From positions 62,001-126,000 of the forward strand of contig JBLXBZ010000006.1 of assembly GCA_048265185.1 (NCBI GenBank): DNA of 64,000 bases, given 5' to 3'. This DNA comes from JBLXBZ01 sp048265185 (GTDB lineage Bacteria > Pseudomonadota > Alphaproteobacteria > Rhizobiales > Stappiaceae). The translations under genes and the position numbers were made by a program. The notes below the pieces were generated by a model. It saw only the letters and a program-made list of their open reading frames with translations, searched no databases and had not been told where the DNA came from. Numbering within the stretch: the stretch's first letter is position 1; every line of letters starts with the position of its first letter. Of the stretch, positions 60,037 to 64,000 are shown in pieces.

Positions 60037-60816
60037 TTAAAATGCGGTGGGCACGAGACCGCCGTCGATCAAAATGTTTTGTCCGGTCATATATCCAGCG
60101 TGCGCGGAGCAGTAGAAAGCGCAAACCTGGCCGAATTCATCTGCGGTTCCAAAGCGCTTGGCGGGAATTTCATCGCTTTGTTCCTTGCGGATGTCCGTAA
60201 CCGATTTTCCGCTTTGCTGGGCGGCGCGCTCAAAGCCGCCTTGCAGGCGATCTGTATCCATCTTTCCGGGAAGCAGGTTATTGATCGTTACGTTACGATC
60301 CACGACCGAGCGGGCGACGCCGGCGAGAAAGGCCGTCAGGCCCGCGCGTGCGCCGCTGGACAGATCAAGTCCCTCGACGGGCATTTTCACTGACAAGGAC
60401 GTGATGTTGACGATGCGGCCAAAACCGCGTGCGCCCATTCCGTCAATTACAGCCTGTATCAGTTCGATGGGCGTTATCATGTTTTGAATGGCGCCGTCGA
60501 TCATCGCGTCCCGGCCCAGGTCTCTAAAATCCTTGCGCGGGGGGCCGCCATTATTGTTCACGAGAATGTCTGGCTCAGGGCAGGCCGCGAGCAGGGCGGA
60601 TTGACCTTCCTTCGTTGACACATCCGCGGCGACTGGGATCACATTGACCTTATAGGTTTCCTTTAATCTGGCGGCGACCTGGGAAAGTATGGCTTCGTTA
60701 CGACCATTGAGGACAATATCGCACCCCGCTTGAGCCAATGCGGTGGCGCAGCCTAAGCCCAAGCCACGGCTGGAGGCGCATACAATTGCTTTTTTGCCGG
60801 AGATACCAAGATCCAT
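60037..60816 (-). CDS. Atypical short-chain dehydrogenase (FabG-like, lacks YxxxK)
   Basis: A 259-residue SDR with the cofactor loop CASSRGLGLGCATALAQAG (11-29), NNNGGPP and NITSLSVKMPVEGLDL. Where classical SDRs have Y-x-x-x-K, this one has S-S-G-A-R, so the catalytic Tyr and Lys are absent. This matches a recognised FabG-like subgroup with incomplete active sites; members are often annotated as 3-oxoacyl-ACP reductases without evidence. AGAGGAAAA precedes ATG 60816. Role unknown. Confidence 0.87.
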   Translation of the reverse strand: MDLGISGKKAIVCASSRGLGLGCATALAQAGCDIVLNGRNEAILSQVAARLKETYKVNVIPVAADVSTKEGQSALLAACPEPDILVNNNGGPPRKDFRDLGRDAMIDGAIQNMITPIELIQAVIDGMGARGFGRIVNITSLSVKMPVEGLDLSSGARAGLTAFLAGVARSVVDRNVTINNLLPGKMDTDRLQGGFERAAQQSGKSVTDIRKEQSDEIPAKRFGTADEFGQVCAFYCSAHAGYMTGQNILIDGGLVPTAF

Positions 60817-60929
60817 TCGTTTTCCTCTATTGGCGTATTTTTAGTGGTTAAATTTGTATCGGGTCGAATGCGTTCACTGTAGGGGTATTTTTGCTCTCTC
60901 GGGAAAATCTTCGCAACAGGCGATTTCAG

Positions 60930-60947
60930 TTGTCATATTCCTGATAT
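60930..60947 (+). promoter_or_regulatory. Candidate PHO box upstream of the plcP-like gene
   Basis: TTGTCAT-ATTC-CTGATAT resembles the PhoB box (two CTGTCAT direct repeats separated by four bases), matching 6 of 7 in the first repeat and 5 of 7 in the second. It ends 46 bp before the start of a gene whose homologues are induced by phosphate starvation. Confidence 0.5.
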
Positions 60948-60993
60948 TTGAATCGCGTTTACATCGAAAATGTTCAATCCGGAGGAGTGTCAA

Positions 60994-61794
60994 ATGGCGA
61001 AGCCGGAGTCCAAACATTACCGGGCGCTGTTCTTGTCGGACATTCACCTCGGCACGCGAGGATGTCAAGCGGAGCTGCTGCTTGATTTCCTCAAGTATAA
61101 TGACGCCGAGACCGTATATCTTGTTGGCGACATTGTTGACGGTTGGCGGTTGCGACGCTCATGGTACTGGCCGCAGGCGCATAACGACGTGGTGCAGAAA
61201 CTTCTCAGGAAGGGCCGGAAAGGCGCGCGCGTCGTTTATATTCCCGGGAACCATGACGAATTTTTGCGTAATTTTCTAGGAACCCATTTTGGCGGCGTCG
61301 AGGTTGTTGACGACACCGTTCATGAGAGCGCTGATGGGCGCCGATTTTTAGTGATCCATGGCGATCAATTCGACGTGGTTGTCCGCCACGCTAAATGGCT
61401 CGCCTATCTGGGCGACTGGGCCTATGTGACCGCGCTGAATATGAACACCATCGTTAACGGCGTTAGACGTCGTCTTGGGCTGACCTATTGGTCGCTTTCT
61501 GCGTGGGCGAAGCTGAAAGTCAAGAATGCGGTGAATTTTATTGGAAGTTTTGAAGAAACGCTGTCGTCGGAAGCAAAGCGCCGCAATGTTGACGGGGTGA
61601 TTTGTGGTCATATTCACCATGCCGCAAATCATACCAAATGGGGCATTCAATACATCAACACCGGTGACTGGGTGGAAAGCTGCACGGCGGTCGCCGAAAA
61701 TCATGATGGAACTTTTGAGGTGATTAGATGGACCGACCAGTTGAGCCCACGGCAACTGCCGGCTCCCAAGCCGCAGGAACAGGACGCCGCATGA
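60994..61794 (+). CDS. plcP: Calcineurin-like phosphoesterase, PlcP/LpxH-like
   Basis: A 266-residue metallophosphoesterase with all metal motifs: LFLSDIHLGTRG (D and H), VGDIVDGW, IPGNHDE, VIHGDQFD and CGHIHHA. Databases often label it UDP-2,3-diacylglucosamine diphosphatase, but its pairing with a GT4 glycosyltransferase and the PHO-box-like site match PlcP, the phospholipase C that strips phospholipid headgroups during phosphate starvation so that glycolipids can be made from the diacylglycerol. GGAGG eight bases before ATG 60994 fixes the start. The stop overlaps the glycosyltransferase start (ATGA). Confidence 0.82.
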   Translation: MAKPESKHYRALFLSDIHLGTRGCQAELLLDFLKYNDAETVYLVGDIVDGWRLRRSWYWPQAHNDVVQKLLRKGRKGARVVYIPGNHDEFLRNFLGTHFGGVEVVDDTVHESADGRRFLVIHGDQFDVVVRHAKWLAYLGDWAYVTALNMNTIVNGVRRRLGLTYWSLSAWAKLKVKNAVNFIGSFEETLSSEAKRRNVDGVICGHIHHAANHTKWGIQYINTGDWVESCTAVAENHDGTFEVIRWTDQLSPRQLPAPKPQEQDAA

Positions 61795-62825
61795 CGTCAA
61801 TCTTGATTGTGACGGACGCTTGGCACCCGCAGATAAACGGTGTTGTGCGTTCGTTGGAAATTACTGCGCTGGAGCTTGAGAGAATGGGCGTCAAGGTGTT
61901 TTTCTTGACACCTCAGTCTTTTCGCACGCTGCCATGTCCTACATATCCTGAAATTCGTCTTTCCCTGACCACTCCTTCGAAAGTCGGACGGTTGATAGAG
62001 GAATTTGGCGCGGATCACTTGCATATCGCCACTGAAGGCCCGCTTGGACTGTTGGCGCGTCGCTATGCGCGCAAGAAAAACAGGGTTTTTACGACAAGCT
62101 ATCATACCCGCTTTCCCGAATACGTCTCTTCGCGCATGCCCGTTCCCCTCGCGTGGTCCTATGCATGGATGCGCGGGTTTCATAACTCCGGTCAGGGCTG
62201 CATGGTGGCCACCGGCACATTGGATCAAGATCTAACGGAGCGTGGTTTTCGCAATTTGATGCGCTGGTCGCGCGGCGTGGATCAGAGGTTGTTTCGCCCT
62301 TATGAAGGATCGGTTTTGCCGGACGATCTTCCTGGGCCGGTTTTTATGTACGTAGGCCGGGTTGCGGTTGAGAAAAATATCGAGGCGTTTCTCCGGCTCG
62401 AATTGCCGGGGTCAAAGGTCGTCGTAGGCGGCGGGCCGCAACTGGCGAAATTGCAGCGCGAGTTTCCCGGGGTGCTGTTCACGGGGCCGAAAACCGGTGA
62501 GGATTTGGCGCGCCATTACGCCAGCGCCGATGTTTTCGTGTTTCCGTCCCTGACCGACACTTTTGGCAATGTCTTGCTTGAGGCATTGGCTTGCGGCGTG
62601 CCAGTGGCGGCTTTTCCCGTCATGGGGCCGCTGGACATCATTGCTGATACGGGCGCGGGCGTTCTGGACAATGACTTGGCCCGGGCGGCGGTGCAAGCTC
62701 TGGATATCCCGCGTGATCATTGCCGCAAAATAGCGCTGCAATATACTTGGGAGCAAAGCGCGCGGCAGTTTCTGGGCAATTGCGTTGCGGCTTATGATAA
62801 TTCACTAGAGCCGGCGGCGGCTTGA
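61791..62825 (+). CDS. GT4 glycosyltransferase, Agt/MgtA-like (probable glycolipid synthesis)
   Basis: A 344-residue GT-B glycosyltransferase: N-terminal TDAWHPQINGVVRSLE, SYHTRFPEYV in the middle, FMYVGRVAVEKNIEAFL at the start of the donor domain, and PSLTDTFGNVLLEALACG with the E-x7-E motif for the sugar nucleotide. ATG 61791 overlaps the phosphoesterase stop. Coupling to a PlcP-like enzyme suggests it glycosylates the released diacylglycerol to form glycolipids that replace phospholipids when phosphate is short. The sugar is not deducible. Confidence 0.85.
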   Translation: MTSILIVTDAWHPQINGVVRSLEITALELERMGVKVFFLTPQSFRTLPCPTYPEIRLSLTTPSKVGRLIEEFGADHLHIATEGPLGLLARRYARKKNRVFTTSYHTRFPEYVSSRMPVPLAWSYAWMRGFHNSGQGCMVATGTLDQDLTERGFRNLMRWSRGVDQRLFRPYEGSVLPDDLPGPVFMYVGRVAVEKNIEAFLRLELPGSKVVVGGGPQLAKLQREFPGVLFTGPKTGEDLARHYASADVFVFPSLTDTFGNVLLEALACGVPVAAFPVMGPLDIIADTGAGVLDNDLARAAVQALDIPRDHCRKIALQYTWEQSARQFLGNCVAAYDNSLEPAAA

Positions 62826-63044
62826 GGCCAAGCTGGTTTATTCGCTTTGAGGGCGCTCGCGAACAAGCGCGCGTCAATAATGAAGTTTATAATTGTTTTT
62901 TGCGTTGCGAAAAGGCAAACTTCACTCCTCGCCACATGTAATCCTGACGCCCCCATAGACTTTCCGCTTGATAGTGTTTTGTGCAAGAAGTTCTATCGGA
63001 ATGGGAGAGGGCGCGGGAGATTTTCACTGCTTGGAGACGCCAGA

Positions 63045-64000
63045 ATGACCGAATCCTCTTCGCCGACTTTCCGCGATATCGAGAGCGCACGTGATGTGTT
63101 GAAGGCGGAGGCGGTAGTTACGCCATTGCTGCGATCTGCGTTTTTGGACGAGCTTGTAGGAGGCGTTGTTCTCTTGAAGGCGGAGTGCTTGCAGAGGACG
63201 GGTTCTTTTAAGTTTCGCGGCGCCTTTAACCGTTTGAATCAAATTTCTCCAGACAAGCGCGCCGCCGGCGTGGTCGCATGTTCTTCTGGCAACCATGCGC
63301 AAGGGGTTGCGGAAGCGGCGCGTGTGATGGGAATGCCGGCGACGATCGTCATGCCTGATGATGCGCCGAAGCTGAAACGTGAGCGCACGGAGCGCTCCGG
63401 GGCGTCGGTGATCGCCTATAAGCGCGGGGTCGAGGACCGAGAAGAAATCGCCAATGAATTCGCGGGGCGCACGGGCGCGACATTCGTTCACCCTTATAAT
63501 GATCCGGGCGTTATTTCGGGGCAGGGCACAGTTGGGCTGGAAGTGGCGGAGCAGGCCAAGGCGCTTGGATTGGTTCCCGACGCCATGTTGACCTGCGTCA
63601 GCGGCGGCGGACTGACCGCTGGCGTCGCGCTTGCGCTGGAGACCTTGGCTCCTGATTGCGCGATCTATCCTGTGGAGCCGGCGGGTTTCGACGATATGGC
63701 CCGCTCACTCGCCAGCGGGGGGCGGGTGGCCAACACCCAAACGACAGGTTCCATTTGCGACGCCTTGATGGCCGAGACGCCTGGAGACGTTGGCTATGCG
63801 ATTACGTCGCGACGGGCGAAATCAGGGCTTGTGGTGAGCGATGAAGAGGTGCTTACGGCCATCGCCTTTGCCTTCCGTGAGTTGAAGCTGGTGGTGGAGC
63901 CGGGCGGCGCCGTTGCTCTTGCGGCGGTGTTAACGGGTAAACTTCCACTGAAAGGGAAGGTTACGGCTTTGACGTTGTCCGGGGGAAATATTGATTTGGA
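63045..64000 (+). CDS. Threonine/serine dehydratase (threonine ammonia-lyase), partial at the window edge
   Basis: A PLP enzyme running open to the end of the window (about 318 residues present). The Schiff-base Lys56 is in RTGSFKFRGAF, the substrate loop SSGNHAQG follows, the phosphate-binding loop is SGGGLTAG, and LSGGN appears near the edge. The length fits the short dehydratase form without ACT domains and the stop should be close. It deaminates threonine to 2-oxobutyrate (the isoleucine precursor) or serine to pyruvate; related short enzymes act on hydroxyaspartate. ATG 63045 follows GGAG. Missing C-terminus is due to the window limit. Confidence 0.88.
   Translation, partial: MTESSSPTFRDIESARDVLKAEAVVTPLLRSAFLDELVGGVVLLKAECLQRTGSFKFRGAFNRLNQISPDKRAAGVVACSSGNHAQGVAEAARVMGMPATIVMPDDAPKLKRERTERSGASVIAYKRGVEDREEIANEFAGRTGATFVHPYNDPGVISGQGTVGLEVAEQAKALGLVPDAMLTCVSGGGLTAGVALALETLAPDCAIYPVEPAGFDDMARSLASGGRVANTQTTGSICDALMAETPGDVGYAITSRRAKSGLVVSDEEVLTAIAFAFRELKLVVEPGGAVALAAVLTGKLPLKGKVTALTLSGGNIDL

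Overview
This is a chromosomal window from a free-living, heterotrophic alphaproteobacterium. The evidence is the gene set and its order: class III alcohol dehydrogenase with S-formylglutathione hydrolase, hflK-hflC-DUF2065-degP, divergent serB/miaA, ilvB-ilvN, an RpoE/ChrR pair, a zwf-edd-eda-pgi Entner-Doudoroff cluster, and a PlcP-like phosphoesterase joined to a glycosyltransferase. By eye the base composition is moderately GC-rich. AT-rich pockets lie around 7.57-7.8 kb, 21.8-22.3 kb and 58.3-58.6 kb. I cannot place the organism below class. I see no rRNA, CRISPR array, insertion sequence, prophage or plasmid function. One tRNA (Lys, anticodon CTT) is present.

Layout: 0-1.4 kb is glutathione-dependent formaldehyde oxidation. 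1.7-5.6 kb is membrane and periplasmic protein quality control (HflKC, a DegP-type protease). 5.7-10.6 kb carries serB and miaA, two acetyltransferase genes (one fused to a Nudix domain) and a PhzF-like isomerase. 11-21.3 kb holds branched-chain amino acid synthesis (leuA, ilvC, ilvN, ilvB) interleaved with two rRNA-modification genes, a TetR regulator, a DJ-1 protein, a ribbon-helix-helix protein and pdxJ. 21.7-23.9 kb has tRNA-Lys, a small RTX/DUF4214 protein and a GST-like protein. 24-28.7 kb is an ECF sigma/ChrR anti-sigma pair followed by SDR, DUF3833, DUF1365 and FAD-oxidoreductase genes, which resembles the singlet-oxygen (photo-oxidative stress) module of Rhodobacter. 28.9-34.1 kb is mixed: trhO, a repeat-rich secreted protein, an SMP-30 lactonase, an Lrp/alanine dehydrogenase pair and two Gly-zipper lipoproteins. 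34.2-41.5 kb is the Entner-Doudoroff cluster with a ROK regulator. 41.8-53.4 kb has adenine deaminase, an acyl-CoA ligase, an orphan molybdenum hydroxylase large subunit, a DMT transporter, a one-domain Lrp protein, thiM-thiD and an orphan TRAP solute receptor. 53.4-60.8 kb has a TetR-controlled RND efflux pair, a FadL-type porin and an SDR. 60.9-64 kb holds the PlcP-like phosphoesterase, a GT4 glycosyltransferase and a threonine dehydratase cut by the window edge.

The clearest signals not explained by plain gene calls are regulatory. (1) A GTG-started 18-residue leader peptide rich in Ile/Leu/Val precedes a UUCG-looped intrinsic terminator in front of ilvB. (2) A 33-residue leader peptide with runs of three and four Leu codons precedes leuA and runs into competing RNA pairings. 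(3) A candidate PHO box stands before the plcP-like gene. (4) An RpoE-like promoter stands before the sigma/ChrR pair, and this ChrR has lost one zinc-ligand cysteine (Trp38). (5) A 14-bp repeat in four tandem copies overlaps the start of a small Lrp-like gene. (6) Competing hairpins lie upstream of thiM. I did not find an obviously unprecedented multi-gene system. The strongest candidates for a second look are the altered ChrR module, the RTX/DUF4214 protein beside the tRNA, the orphan TRAP receptor tied to thiamine salvage, and the repeat-built secreted protein at 29.9 kb.
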